Positions 10,223-18,674 of a DNA stretch of 64,000 bases are shown here, piece by piece (the stretch's first letter is position 1; the number at the start of each line of letters is the position of its first letter). The notes under the pieces were generated by a model that saw only the letters and a list, made by a program, of their open reading frames with translations, was not told where the DNA came from and searched no databases. Both the position numbers and the translations under genes were made by a program. Source of the stretch: Shewanella oneidensis MR-1 (GTDB lineage Bacteria > Pseudomonadota > Gammaproteobacteria > Enterobacterales > Shewanellaceae); NCBI RefSeq assembly GCF_000146165.2, contig NC_004347.2:4201029-4265028 (forward strand). The letters are read 5' to 3'.

Positions 10223-11404
10223 CTACTGACAAGCCGCTACGGCGGCCAATCCTGCTTGAATATCTGCAACTAAGTCGTCGGCATCTTCAATACCAACCGA
10301 CAAACGTAATAGGGTGTCTTTAATGCCAGCTTCAAAACGCGCCTGCGGCTCCATCGCCCTGTGGGTCATGGTCGCAGGCACGGCCACTAAACTCTCAACG
10401 CCACCTAAACTCTCGGCAACGCTAAATAAACTTAACGCATCTAAAAAGGCGACCACTTCAGCCTCACCGCCCTTAAGCTCAAAACTCAGCATAGCGCCAA
10501 AGCCTTTTTGTTGCTTGGCGGCAATGGCATGGCCAGGATGATCCGCAAGACCTGGGTAATACACTTTACTGACCACAGGGCTGTTACTCAGTAACTCCAC
10601 AATACGCTGAGCATTGCGTTGGTGCTCGCGAATGCGCACGGCCAAAGTACGCAGGCCACGCAGGGTTTGATAACTATCAAACGCGCTACCGGTTAAGCCT
10701 AAGGTATTTGACCACCAATGTAAGGTCTCACCAATTTGGGGGTCTTTGGCGATCACCGCGCCGCCCACCACATCGCTATGGCCATTAATGTATTTCGTGG
10801 TGGAGTGGATAACGATATCGGCGCCGAGCAATAGCGGTTGCTGCAAAATCGGCGACAGGAAAGTGTTGTCCACTACCACTAACGCGCCCACACCATGGCT
10901 CGCCTTCGCGATAGCCTCAATATCGACGACTCGCAGCAAAGGGTTAGAGGGGGTTTCAATCCACACCATTTTAGGCTGCTGGGCGATGGCTTGCGCAAGC
11001 GCTTGGTTGTCGGTTTGATCCACCACCAGCAATTTAAATTGGCCTTTTTTCGCCAAGTTAGTGAATAAACGGTAAGAGCCACCGTAACAATCATGGGGCA
11101 CCACCAGTAAATCATCGGGGCCCAGTAAAGTGGTCACTAAGGTAATGGCTGCCATACCAGTACAAGTCACCACACCCGTTGCGCCCTTTTCCAACTTGGC
11201 TAAGGCATCGCCTAAAATACTGCGAGTCGGATTGCCGGAGCGACTGTAGTCAAATTCGCGCGGATTTTTATGACCATCGAAAGCGTAATTCGTCGACAGG
11301 TAAATTGGCGGCACCACGGCGCCATATTGAGTATCGCTTTCGATACCCTGACGCACTGCCAATGTGGCTAATTGACGCTCAGTCACTAATTTTCCTTCGG
11401 TCAT
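10223..11404 (-). CDS. metB: Cystathionine gamma-synthase
   Basis: 393 residues, PLP-dependent Cys/Met metabolism family. It joins an activated homoserine to cysteine, giving cystathionine. The Schiff-base lysine lies in HSTTKYINGHSD (about K204). VVPPIYLSTNYAF, DYSRSGNPTR and PHDCYGGSYRLF are typical of the synthase, as is SLFSVAESLGGVESL near the C-terminus. Cystathionine gamma-lyase is a possible alternative in this family, but the operon with metL and the met boxes argue for MetB. It is transcribed divergently from metJ. Confidence 0.93.
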   Translation of the reverse strand: MTEGKLVTERQLATLAVRQGIESDTQYGAVVPPIYLSTNYAFDGHKNPREFDYSRSGNPTRSILGDALAKLEKGATGVVTCTGMAAITLVTTLLGPDDLLVVPHDCYGGSYRLFTNLAKKGQFKLLVVDQTDNQALAQAIAQQPKMVWIETPSNPLLRVVDIEAIAKASHGVGALVVVDNTFLSPILQQPLLLGADIVIHSTTKYINGHSDVVGGAVIAKDPQIGETLHWWSNTLGLTGSAFDSYQTLRGLRTLAVRIREHQRNAQRIVELLSNSPVVSKVYYPGLADHPGHAIAAKQQKGFGAMLSFELKGGEAEVVAFLDALSLFSVAESLGGVESLVAVPATMTHRAMEPQARFEAGIKDTLLRLSVGIEDADDLVADIQAGLAAVAACQ

Positions 11405-11426
11405 CGGAATTCCTAAGTTCGCAAAG

Positions 11427-11497
11427 AGATGTCTGGACGTCTAAATGTACCTAAGCCCAGTGGTATCGTCAATAGGCGTTAAGACGTTTAGACGTCT
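11427..11497. promoter_or_regulatory. Two clusters of met boxes in the metB-metJ intergenic region
   Basis: Cluster 1 is AGATGTCT-GGACGTCT-AAATGTAC (11427-11450), next to metB. Cluster 2 is AGACGTTT-AGACGTCT (11482-11497), with a weaker unit before it. It holds the perfect consensus 8-mer and lies toward metJ. Such tandem boxes are bound cooperatively by MetJ with S-adenosylmethionine. The divergent arrangement implies control of metBL and autoregulation of metJ. Confidence 0.88.
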
Positions 11498-11607
11498 AAA
11501 CATAAAGAAATCTGTTTGCAATCGCTCAGAAATAGTAGCAATAATTTGACTGTAGTCTGTAAGGGTTTAAAATCTGCCCCGAATTTAGCGTTATAACAGG
11601 TGAGTCA

Positions 11608-11922
11608 ATGACTGAATGGAATGGGGAATACATCAGCCCCTATGCTGAACATGGCAAGAAGAATGAACAAGTAAAGAAAATTACTGTGTCTATTCCGCTC
11701 AAAGTGCTAAAAGTCCTCACGGATGAACGTACGCGTCGTCAGGTCAACAACCTGCGCCATGCGACCAATAGCGAACTGTTGTGCGAAGCATTTTTGCATG
11801 CCTACACCGGCCAGCCTCTGCCTGATGATGCCGATCTGTCGAAAGAGTGCCCAGACAGCATCCCCGCCGAAGCGAAGCGGTTGATGGACGAAATGGGGAT
11901 CGAGTGGGAAGACATGGAATAA
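11608..11922 (+). CDS. metJ: Methionine repressor MetJ
   Basis: 104 residues, the usual MetJ length. It is a ribbon-helix-helix repressor: the DNA-binding strand is [16 protein letters not shown], followed by [26 protein letters not shown], which forms the helices and the SAM-binding face. A potential ribosome site (AGGTGAG) precedes ATG 11608. It represses met genes when S-adenosylmethionine is plentiful. Its divergent position to metB and the met boxes between them fit autoregulation. Confidence 0.97.
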   Translation: MTEWNGEYISPYAEHGKKNEQVKKITVSIPLKVLKVLTDERTRRQVNNLRHATNSELLCEAFLHAYTGQPLPDDADLSKECPDSIPAEAKRLMDEMGIEWEDME

Positions 11923-11958
11923 CGCTTAAGCGTCCATAACCCTGCCGTAACTAATTAT

Positions 11959-12003
11959 TAGGGATCGTTAATGCCATCCGGCAAAGTAACGATCCCTATT
12001 TTG
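11959..12003 (+). terminator. Terminator after metJ
   Basis: A 12-bp perfect stem (TAGGGATCGTTA at 11959-11970, TAACGATCCCTA at 11987-11998) with a 16-base loop is followed by T-rich sequence. It lies just before the next gene, so metJ is probably monocistronic. Confidence 0.7.
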
Positions 12004-12018
12004 TTTTGATGGAATCCT

Positions 12019-12762
12019 ATGTTCTCCTTGATCGATCCACAAACGCTTGCCATCGCGTCTGTGATTGTGTTTTTAGGTGCCCTCACCCAGAGCCTGATTG
12101 GGTTTGGCTTAGCCGTGGTCGCCAGTCCGCTGCTGTATATCGTCGATCCCCAATTAGTACCCGCCCCCGTGATTGTGATGGGATTTTCCATCGCGCTACT
12201 CACCCTATTGCGTGAACGCGGCCATTTAGAATTCAATGGCTTGCAATACGCGCTCCTAGGTCGGGTGCCCGGTGGCTTTATCGGTGCCAGCTTATTACTG
12301 TTTGCGCCGCAGCCAGTTCTCGGTCTGGCGATTGCCGCGATTGTGACGGTTGCCGTGGTGCTCAGTTTGTACAAATTTAGCTTACCAGTGAACAAAACCA
12401 CGCTCTTTGGGGCTGGCGTTATCTCGGGGATCTTTGGCAATATTGCCGCCATTGGTGGCCCACCGATGGCGATTTTATTGGCGGGTAAGGATGCTTCGCA
12501 GTTTCGCGCGGCGCTATCGGCCTTCTTTATCTTTAGTTCAGCCATTGCCTTGACGATTCTTGGCATAACGGGCCTACTTGAAATCAAGCACTTCTGGCTG
12601 TCGTTAATGCTATTGCCCTCGGTATTGTTAGGCTATCTCGTGGCGGGTAAACTGGTGGGCAGTGTTGATAAACATAAAACTAAAATGGCGACCTTAGCCC
12701 TCTGCGCTATCAGCGCCTTAGTGCTCACGGTCAAATCTGTGATTGAGTTATTACCGCAATAA
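12019..12762 (+). CDS. TSUP-family (TauE/SafE) membrane permease
   Basis: 247 residues with about eight hydrophobic segments and the two-repeat layout of the TSUP family. Seen are an N-terminal GALTQSLIGFGLAVVASPLL and a second-half GISGIFGNIAAIGGPPMAIL, the glycine/proline motif typical of these exporters. Family members move sulfite, sulfoacetate, taurine-related or other anions. The substrate here is unknown. The position between the met genes and psrABC (whose thiosulfate reduction yields sulfite) makes a sulfur oxyanion attractive but unproven. It ends at a terminator at 12785-12811. Confidence 0.85.
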   Translation: MFSLIDPQTLAIASVIVFLGALTQSLIGFGLAVVASPLLYIVDPQLVPAPVIVMGFSIALLTLLRERGHLEFNGLQYALLGRVPGGFIGASLLLFAPQPVLGLAIAAIVTVAVVLSLYKFSLPVNKTTLFGAGVISGIFGNIAAIGGPPMAILLAGKDASQFRAALSAFFIFSSAIALTILGITGLLEIKHFWLSLMLLPSVLLGYLVAGKLVGSVDKHKTKMATLALCAISALVLTVKSVIELLPQ

Positions 12763-12784
12763 TCCCCTGCAAATAGCTGCCATA

Positions 12785-12811
12785 AAAAAGCACCGTTTAA
12801 CGGTGCTTTTT
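12785..12811. terminator. Terminator after the TSUP gene
   Basis: An 11-bp stem AAAAAGCACCG / CGGTGCTTTTT (12785-12795, 12801-12811) with a 5-base loop. It has A on one side and T on the other, so it may act both ways between converging genes. Confidence 0.85.
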
Positions 12812-12842
12812 GTTGGTGTGGATGCAAGTTTTCATCCATTCG

Positions 12843-12872
12843 AGCATCACTTAATCGCATTTAAGTGATGCT
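12843..12872. other. Perfect hairpin between the TSUP gene and psrC
   Basis: AGCATCACTTAA (12843-12854) and TTAAGTGATGCT (12861-12872) pair perfectly around a 6-base loop. There is no T-run on the psrC strand, so it may protect the mRNA end rather than terminate. Confidence 0.5.
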
Positions 12873-12880
12873 TATTGCTC

Positions 12881-12920
12881 TAGCATCAATACGTTAGTTC
12901 TAGCATCAATACGTTAGTTT
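12881..12920. repeat. 20-bp tandem duplication at the 3' end of psrC
   Basis: TAGCATCAATACGTTAGTT plus one base occurs twice back to back (12881-12900 and 12901-12920), differing only in the last base. The inner copy contains the psrC stop codon (12914-12916). It looks like a recent slippage duplication of the gene end. Confidence 0.85.
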
Positions 12921-13858
12921 AAGTAGCTTTGGCCCGCATACACAATAAAGTGTCTCAGCGCGAGCACGCCGGTTAAGCTGGCACAGGCCACCATAATCAT
13001 TGCGCCCTTAGTATGGCGAGTCGCGGCGGGAAGCAGCATAAACAGCAATGGCACACCAAAGCCAATCCCCACGACACCAATCCAGAATACGCTTGCCCAC
13101 ACGCCAGAGGTGAGTGATGCTAGCGCCGCAGCCGCCGCACCGCCCTTAAAGTACAAGGCGCAGAACAACATAAACAGGAACATGATTTCGATTGCCATCA
13201 CTGGTAGCTCTAAGCCATGCATTTTGGCTAACGTCTTGTCGTGACTATCGGTTTTGAACATCACCAGTGCCAGCACCGCATTGGCCGCCGCACCCGCTGA
13301 TAAACCAGATACCAAGAACAGTGCTGGCAATACCGCAGTGTTTAGCATCGGATAGGCATTCATGGCCGAGATTAAGAAGCCAGTGTAAGCGCCCACACCA
13401 ATGGCGAGGACAAACAACAGCACTTCAATCAGCTTTCTAAAGGGCATAAGCAGCTTAGCGATAGGCACTAAGAAACCTAAGCCCCACTTTGGCAAATCGT
13501 CACGCAGTACTAAAATCGCGTAGGCAAATGCCAAGGGTGAGTAAGCCAGCAGCGCTAATACCCCAATCGCCATCACTGACTGGAAGTTGTAGTTAATTAA
13601 AATCAACCAGAAGTGGAAAGGCTTAGTTAAATCAAACACTAAACAAGCCAAGCCTAAGCTGATGGCCACAGGGCCAATAATTGCCGCGGCCTTGAGGATA
13701 TTGCTCTCAACTTGCGTTTGTTCTTGATTGAACCAACGCAAACCGATACCAATCAGCAAACTTCCGGCGGATAAACCCGCCATAAACAGATACACGGCGA
13801 TGACCCAGTGCCAAGTGACGGGATCATATTGCGCCATATCGCCCCAAGTATTGTTCAT
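12914..13858 (-). CDS. psrC: Polysulfide/thiosulfate reductase membrane subunit PsrC (NrfD family)
   Basis: 314 residues from the ATG at 13858, 2 bases after the psrB stop. A TTG at 13864 would give a slightly longer form. Eight or more hydrophobic helices are visible, beginning at WHWVIAVYLFMAGLSAGSLL, a hallmark of NrfD/PsrC proteins. It anchors PsrAB in the inner membrane and oxidises menaquinol, passing electrons to PsrB. It is the last gene of psrABC, with a short tandem duplication over its stop codon. Confidence 0.92.
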   Translation of the reverse strand: MNNTWGDMAQYDPVTWHWVIAVYLFMAGLSAGSLLIGIGLRWFNQEQTQVESNILKAAAIIGPVAISLGLACLVFDLTKPFHFWLILINYNFQSVMAIGVLALLAYSPLAFAYAILVLRDDLPKWGLGFLVPIAKLLMPFRKLIEVLLFVLAIGVGAYTGFLISAMNAYPMLNTAVLPALFLVSGLSAGAAANAVLALVMFKTDSHDKTLAKMHGLELPVMAIEIMFLFMLFCALYFKGGAAAAALASLTSGVWASVFWIGVVGIGFGVPLLFMLLPAATRHTKGAMIMVACASLTGVLALRHFIVYAGQSYLN

Positions 13859-13860
13859 AA

Positions 13861-14427
13861 TCAAATCCCCCCTCTTTTGGTAGGAACGCGATATACCCTA
13901 GGTTTAGTGCCTAAATGGGTCTTATCTTGGTAAGTGATCTTAGTGTTGAGCAGTGTGGCCACTTCACTTTGTGGATCGTTAGCATCGCCAAACACCAAGG
14001 CATCGGTTGGACACACAGTCACACAGGCTGGCTCTTCACCACGGGCTAAGCGGGTGTCCTTACAGAAGTTACACTTGTCAGCCACTTTGGTTTCGGGATT
14101 CATAAAACGCACTTTGTAGGGGCACGCCGCCACGCAGTACATACAACCCACACACTTGTCGCCGTGGATGGAGACAATGCCATCTTCGCCCACATAGGCC
14201 GCGCCCGTTGGACACACCTTCACACAAGGCGCATCTTCACACTGCTGACAAGACACCCTGTGGTACTTAAAGTGCAGATTGGGCATTTCGCCATAGGGCC
14301 CTTCGACTCTCACCTGCAAACGGGTAACCCCTTCTGGAACGCCGTTTTCACTGCGGCAAGCCACGTTACAGGCTTGGCAGCCGATGCACTTGTTCTCATC
14401 GTGCACCATCACATATCTTTTCGTCAT
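13861..14427 (-). CDS. psrB: Polysulfide/thiosulfate reductase iron-sulfur subunit PsrB
   Basis: 188 residues from ATG 14427, with GGAGG 7 bases upstream. It carries 16 cysteines in four ferredoxin-like groups, the first C14-x2-C17-x2-C20-x3-C24 (KCIGCQACNVAC), then CQQCEDAPCVKVCPTGA, KCVGCMYCVAACPYK and CNFCKDTR...CVTVCPTDA. Such DMSO-reductase-family B subunits hold four [4Fe-4S] clusters and wire PsrC to the catalytic PsrA. There is no signal peptide of its own, as expected for Tat export by hitchhiking on PsrA. Confidence 0.93.
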   Translation of the reverse strand: MTKRYVMVHDENKCIGCQACNVACRSENGVPEGVTRLQVRVEGPYGEMPNLHFKYHRVSCQQCEDAPCVKVCPTGAAYVGEDGIVSIHGDKCVGCMYCVAACPYKVRFMNPETKVADKCNFCKDTRLARGEEPACVTVCPTDALVFGDANDPQSEVATLLNTKITYQDKTHLGTKPRVYRVPTKRGGI

Positions 14428-14439
14428 TTGAGCCTCCAA

Positions 14440-16722
14440 TTAGCGTTTTGCCAGCGTGACGCCAGTGGTGTGTACCGTCATGCCACACACAGGTGCGGTA
14501 ACGTGGGGCAGTAAGTTTCCGCAGTGGATACCTTTGCCTGTCGCTCTAACCAACTCTTTGTTTTTAGAGCCAAAGCCCATATAGGCAAACACGGTATCGG
14601 GGCGAATGCCCGGGGTGACTAACGCATGACCTTCCTCTGTACCTACACTGCTGGTTAAGCGGATAGGGTCGCCATTACTGATCCCTAACTTGCCTGCGGT
14701 GACGGGATGCACCCATACGGCGTTATCCGACATCAAATTCGCCAGCATGGGCACATTGTGGGTCGCGCCATTGGTATGCACCGCAACCTTACCTTGGATA
14801 AAGTAGAGTTCATTTGGCTTTTTAAGCTGCACTTCGCGGAATTTAATGACACCGCGTCCTGGCGCCATGGCTTCAACCTTGGCGGAGGTCAATTCAATCT
14901 TGCCGCTTGGGGTTTTAAAGCTGAGTAAGCTGCCGTAGGTACCGTCTTCATCCGCAGGTTTGGCATTGGCATAGGCCTTGGTAAATTCGGCCACCATTTT
15001 AGGTTCGCACAACATAATCGGCTTACCGAAGCTGACAAAACCTTCGTCTTTGATCCGGCGCAGCAGCTCTGTGTCGCGGTTTACCTGCAACAGTTGCAGG
15101 GTCTCCATGTTTTCCCATGGATAGAATTCACTAAGCCCCAGTTTGTGGCCAATATCTTTAAAGATTTGCCATGAAGGACGAGTATCGCTTAAGGTTTCGA
15201 CTACCCGTTGGCGCACATAGTAGGCAGGGTTTTTACCTGACTTGTCAGCGATTTCCTCATCGCGTTCAAGGTAGGTAGACTCAGGTAAAATCACGTCGGC
15301 ATAGGCCGCAGTTTCACTAATATACACATCGCACACGGCAACAAAGTCGAGCTTTTTCAAGGCTTCAACCACACGCGCTCTGTCGGTCATGGTTTGCATT
15401 GGGTTGGTACGGGACATCACCCAGCCATGTAACTGATAAGGCACCGCGCTTAAGGTCGCATCGAGGACGGTTTGATAAATTCCACCCGCTGACCACATCA
15501 TGGCGTACTGCTCTTCCACTTGGTCGATACGTTTTGCCGCAGGCTTTGGCATATCTTTTACGCCGGGCTTACCCAGCACGGGGGCCACATCTTCACCGGC
15601 GAGCTTGTTATAGTCGCCAGGCTTTTGACCAAGGTAGATACCACCCTTACGCTCGATGTTACCAATCAAGATGTTGGCGGCGTACAAGGCGCGGCGCATT
15701 TCAAACTCTTCGGTGGTAAAGGTGGCTCTGTGACCAAAATCCACTACAGCATGGGGTGCTTTAGCCGCATATTCGCGGACAATACGGCGAATATCTTTAG
15801 CGGGCACATCGGAAATGGTTTCGGCCCACTCAGGGGTATAGGCTTTGACTTCAGCCGCAAAGGCATCAAAGCCTTCTACATAACGCTCAACAAAGGCCTT
15901 GTCGTAAAGATTTTCTTCAATCAATACATGGCATAAGGCTAAAGCGACGGCGACGTCGGTGCCGGGACGGATCGCATACCATTCATCGGCTTTATCGGCG
16001 ACGATAGAGAATCTTGGCTCAAACACCACCAGCTTAGCGCCTTTATCCATTTGCGCCGCCATCATGCCACGGGTTTCGGACATGTTGATGCCTTCGTACA
16101 GGTTATGGCCGAAGTTAATGATGTATTTTGAGTTACTTAAATCGCGTTTCACCTTAGTGCCAAACATAGCCTTGGCGGCAATTTCATAACCACCAGGGCA
16201 AGTAGACGCATGGGTAAAGGTATTTGGGCTGCCAAACGCAGTGGCGAGATGGAATAAGTGTTTTTCTTGCGAGCCAGATTTAGAGGAAAACGCCACCGCC
16301 TCTGGGCCGTGTGCTTGCTTAATTTTAGTGAGATTATCGGCAATCAGTTGATAAGCTTCATCCCAACTGATTTCAGCCCACTTACCCTCACCACGCTCGC
16401 CAACCCGTTTTAGGGGTTTCACAATCCGCTGTGGATCGTACAGCAAACTATGGCCAGCACCGCCACGGGCACAGACTTTACCGCCAAAGGATTTAGCTGC
16501 CTTGTTACCGCTAATAAAGACGTTTTTGCCTTCAATCACCCGCGCTGAAATCGGGCAGCGGGTTGAACACATCTCACAGATACTGGCAATTTCTTTGCCC
16601 ATGCCCTTTAGCTGCTTGCTCTCTAATGCCGCTAAGCTGCCCGGCAACAAGCTGGCTAATGCACACGTTGCACCGCTGGCCCCTGCGCCCTTTAAAAAGG
16701 TTCGCCTATTAAGCTCAATCAT
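14440..16722 (-). CDS. psrA: Thiosulfate/polysulfide reductase molybdopterin subunit PsrA
   Basis: 760 residues from ATG 16722. GGAGG lies 5 bases upstream, and the start is followed at once by a twin-arginine signal (NRRTFLKGAG, R6-R7). The N-terminal [4Fe-4S] site is C49-x2-C52-x3-C56-x27-C84. A cysteine near residue 175 in HASTCPGGYE is the probable Mo ligand, as in PsrA/PhsA. The enzyme reduces polysulfide, elemental sulfur or thiosulfate in the periplasm during anaerobic respiration. In Shewanella oneidensis the psrA homologue is required for thiosulfate and sulfur reduction. An upstream extension to 16806 lacks a plausible start and would displace the Tat signal. Confidence 0.93.
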   Translation of the reverse strand: MIELNRRTFLKGAGASGATCALASLLPGSLAALESKQLKGMGKEIASICEMCSTRCPISARVIEGKNVFISGNKAAKSFGGKVCARGGAGHSLLYDPQRIVKPLKRVGERGEGKWAEISWDEAYQLIADNLTKIKQAHGPEAVAFSSKSGSQEKHLFHLATAFGSPNTFTHASTCPGGYEIAAKAMFGTKVKRDLSNSKYIINFGHNLYEGINMSETRGMMAAQMDKGAKLVVFEPRFSIVADKADEWYAIRPGTDVAVALALCHVLIEENLYDKAFVERYVEGFDAFAAEVKAYTPEWAETISDVPAKDIRRIVREYAAKAPHAVVDFGHRATFTTEEFEMRRALYAANILIGNIERKGGIYLGQKPGDYNKLAGEDVAPVLGKPGVKDMPKPAAKRIDQVEEQYAMMWSAGGIYQTVLDATLSAVPYQLHGWVMSRTNPMQTMTDRARVVEALKKLDFVAVCDVYISETAAYADVILPESTYLERDEEIADKSGKNPAYYVRQRVVETLSDTRPSWQIFKDIGHKLGLSEFYPWENMETLQLLQVNRDTELLRRIKDEGFVSFGKPIMLCEPKMVAEFTKAYANAKPADEDGTYGSLLSFKTPSGKIELTSAKVEAMAPGRGVIKFREVQLKKPNELYFIQGKVAVHTNGATHNVPMLANLMSDNAVWVHPVTAGKLGISNGDPIRLTSSVGTEEGHALVTPGIRPDTVFAYMGFGSKNKELVRATGKGIHCGNLLPHVTAPVCGMTVHTTGVTLAKR

Positions 16723-17178
16723 GGTTACCTCCATCACACTCATCCACCCTATGCACCGCATGGCACACGCAAACTTAGGCTTTGGGTCACCACTGCGGTG
16801 AAACACTAAATTTGCTCACAGGTTTTTAGTTATTAATGCCAATGCCTTAAGAAACGCTGGCATTTTGCTGTTCCAGAGTGATTGTTATTCCTAAAGGGGT
16901 AGGCGGCTATTGTGGTAAACCACATAGGCAAGTTGAGTGTGATCTGCGGCAACTAAAAGTTAAAATTGTTCTAAAAAATCGTGAATACGATCAACAGAGC
17001 GGTTTGGCGGATTTAAGCAACCGCTTGAGGTATTTTTATAATATGAATCACGCTAAAAAGTTATCAAAAAACCTAAAAGCACTCGCAAAACTAAGAAGTT
17101 AGCGAGGTGGCTGTCGATAGGATAATTTGAATCAGCACTGATTTGAAAGGAGGTTAATACTCGCCTCATCAACACTTA
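16723..17178. other. psrA upstream region without a gene
   Basis: This holds the presumed psr promoter. The one clear site is a palindrome TGTGGT-AA-ACCACA at 16911-16924, about 190 bp upstream of psrA. Separate CRP-like half sites (TGTGA near 16938, TCACA near 16815) have no good second half. A 74-codon plus-strand frame at 16878-17102 lacks a ribosome site and family features and is not called. Confidence 0.4.
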
Positions 17179-17296
17179 ATACCAATCGTATTAAATATCT
17201 GTTCATTCAGCGGGAGTTAAACGCGCTTTAGACAAGGCGAAGGCTTGAAGGCATAGTGGTGCTCTGTCGAAAGCCTTAAACGCAGTATAAAGCGCG
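17179..17296. mobile_element. ATACCAATC-type MITE, truncated copy
   Basis: Nearly identical (2 differences in 118 bp) to 26802-26919. It starts with the terminal sequence ATACCAATCGTATTAAATATCT and contains the internal inverted pair CGCGCTTTA...AAGGCTT / AAGCCTT...AAAGCGCG. The expected right terminus is missing. Instead, the flanks carry a short outer inverted repeat (CCTCATCAACA before, TGTTGATATGAGG after). Confidence 0.75.
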
Positions 17297-17315
17297 AACA
17301 GGTGTTGATATGAGG

Positions 17316-17369
17316 TAGGGCATGTTGACGCTTCAGGGTTATTTAATCTCGAAACGTCAACACGCCCTA
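17316..17369. mobile_element. 54-bp internally deleted copy of the TAGGGC MITE
   Basis: Left end 17316-17334 (TAGGGCATGTTGACGCTTC) and right end 17351-17369 are those of the 283-bp element at 1635-1917 with two substitutions, joined by only 16 bases. The outermost 'cta' (17367-17369) is the stop codon TAG of the pentapeptide-repeat gene, just as at the DUF2955 gene. Confidence 0.8.
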
Positions 17370-18020
17370 ATCTACCAAGGTAATATCTAAGCCATTTAAC
17401 AACCGAATCGCTTCATCGCGACTAAACTTAGCGCCTTTAATTTTATTGTTAAAAATATCAATATCGTAATCGGTTGCCTCGGAGAAATCCGCCTCCAACA
17501 ACTCGGTACGACCAAATAAGCTGTGGCGAAAATCGCTAAACGTAAAGTTAGCCCGATTAAAACTCCCCTCGCGAAAATCCACATCATGAACTTTGCAGGC
17601 TTCGAGCACCATTTCATCGAGCTTAATCCCCATAAACGAGCTGTCGTTCAAAATGCACGCCTTAAAAGTAAAAGGAGCCGCAAAGGCTACGCGTGGCCAT
17701 GAGGCGCGGGTCCAATCAACGCCCACGAGTTTACATTCTTCAAAACTTACGCCGTTAAAATGGCTTAATGACACCTTGACCAGACTTAAATTACAGCCCA
17801 CAAATCGGCAATCGATAAACTTACATTGGCGAAATGTGCTATCGCTAAACTGACAATCATGGAACTCACATTCTTCAAATTCGAGATCTTGCCAATGAGC
17901 CTGCGTTTCATCTAAGCCAATAAATTGCTGCGCAAAAAAATGCCGTCCCCGCAACGATACCCGTTGCACTATGGTGGTTTGCGCGGTGATGTTAGCACTG
18001 GTGTTAGCGTCGGTCGTCAT
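17367..18020 (-). CDS. Pentapeptide-repeat protein
   Basis: 217 residues from ATG 18020, with GAGG 5 bases before it. A longer frame to 18164 is less likely. From about residue 45 onward the sequence is a run of A(D/N)LXX-type pentapeptides, e.g. FEECEFHDCQFSDSTFRQC and later ANFTFSDFRHSLF, folding as a quadrilateral beta-helix. The C-terminus DEAIRLLNGLDITLVD looks like a capping helix. Length and cap are reminiscent of Qnr gyrase-protecting proteins, but many pentapeptide proteins have other or unknown roles, so no resistance function is claimed. Its TAG stop comes from a MITE end. Confidence 0.8.
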   Translation of the reverse strand: MTTDANTSANITAQTTIVQRVSLRGRHFFAQQFIGLDETQAHWQDLEFEECEFHDCQFSDSTFRQCKFIDCRFVGCNLSLVKVSLSHFNGVSFEECKLVGVDWTRASWPRVAFAAPFTFKACILNDSSFMGIKLDEMVLEACKVHDVDFREGSFNRANFTFSDFRHSLFGRTELLEADFSEATDYDIDIFNNKIKGAKFSRDEAIRLLNGLDITLVD

Positions 18021-18674
18021 AGGTCCTCGATTTCTTCCATAAACCTTGCGCAAAGGCGTTTGAGTTAACGGCATGCTTAAACTCAAAGGATATTCAATAA
18101 ACCTAGAAACTGGCAACCCACTCTTGTAATGGGTGTAATGGGAGCTGTCACCACCGCTCCCCATGTTGTTGCCAACTCGCAGTGCTCCACATGCGATTTG
18201 GCTTGACTCTTAAGGAGATGAAACCGCTAACCACACGGATTGCGAAATAATGTGAACCTACACCGCATCAGAACAGAAATCACCAACATAGAAATAAATA
18301 GCCATGGTAAATTTCGTCAAAAAAGGTAGAATGTCGCCACTTTTTCGCGGCTGTCTAACAAGGTTCTCTGGGATTAATGGTTAGCCTTTTCGAGCAAAAT
18401 GGCACGGGGTTCCCCCGCTTGAGCAGACCAGTATTACTCTGGCGCCAACCTTGCTCTGCGTTTCATTTTTACCCCGAATCTCGTCCTCCTTTATTGTCCC
18501 CAACGCCCGAAAATCCACTATTCGCTTTACGCTTAACCTTCACCAAAGCTTTACGCAAACTTAGCAATAAGCTATTGGTTAATAATAAAAAGGTGGCTAA
18601 GCATCTCACGTTTAAGCACACCGCAATACATAAAACACTCGTCCCTACACTCTCTATCCAAAGGAATACTCGTC
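18021..18674. other. purC upstream region without a supported gene
   Basis: 654 bases. A 103-codon frame (18377-18688) overlaps the purC start, has a biased unstructured composition and resembles no family, so it is not called. A PurR-like half site ACGCAAAC (near 18552) has no good second half. Nothing else is recognised. Confidence 0.4.

Noticed and set aside
16810..16945. CRP or FNR sites upstream of psrA
   Set aside because: Only isolated half sites are present, with no matching partner at the right spacing.
16878..17102. 74-codon plus-strand frame upstream of psrA
   Set aside because: No convincing start signal, no recognisable domain, and it lies in a probable promoter region.
18552..18567. 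PurR box upstream of purC
   Set aside because: Only one half (ACGCAAAC) matches and the second half is poor.
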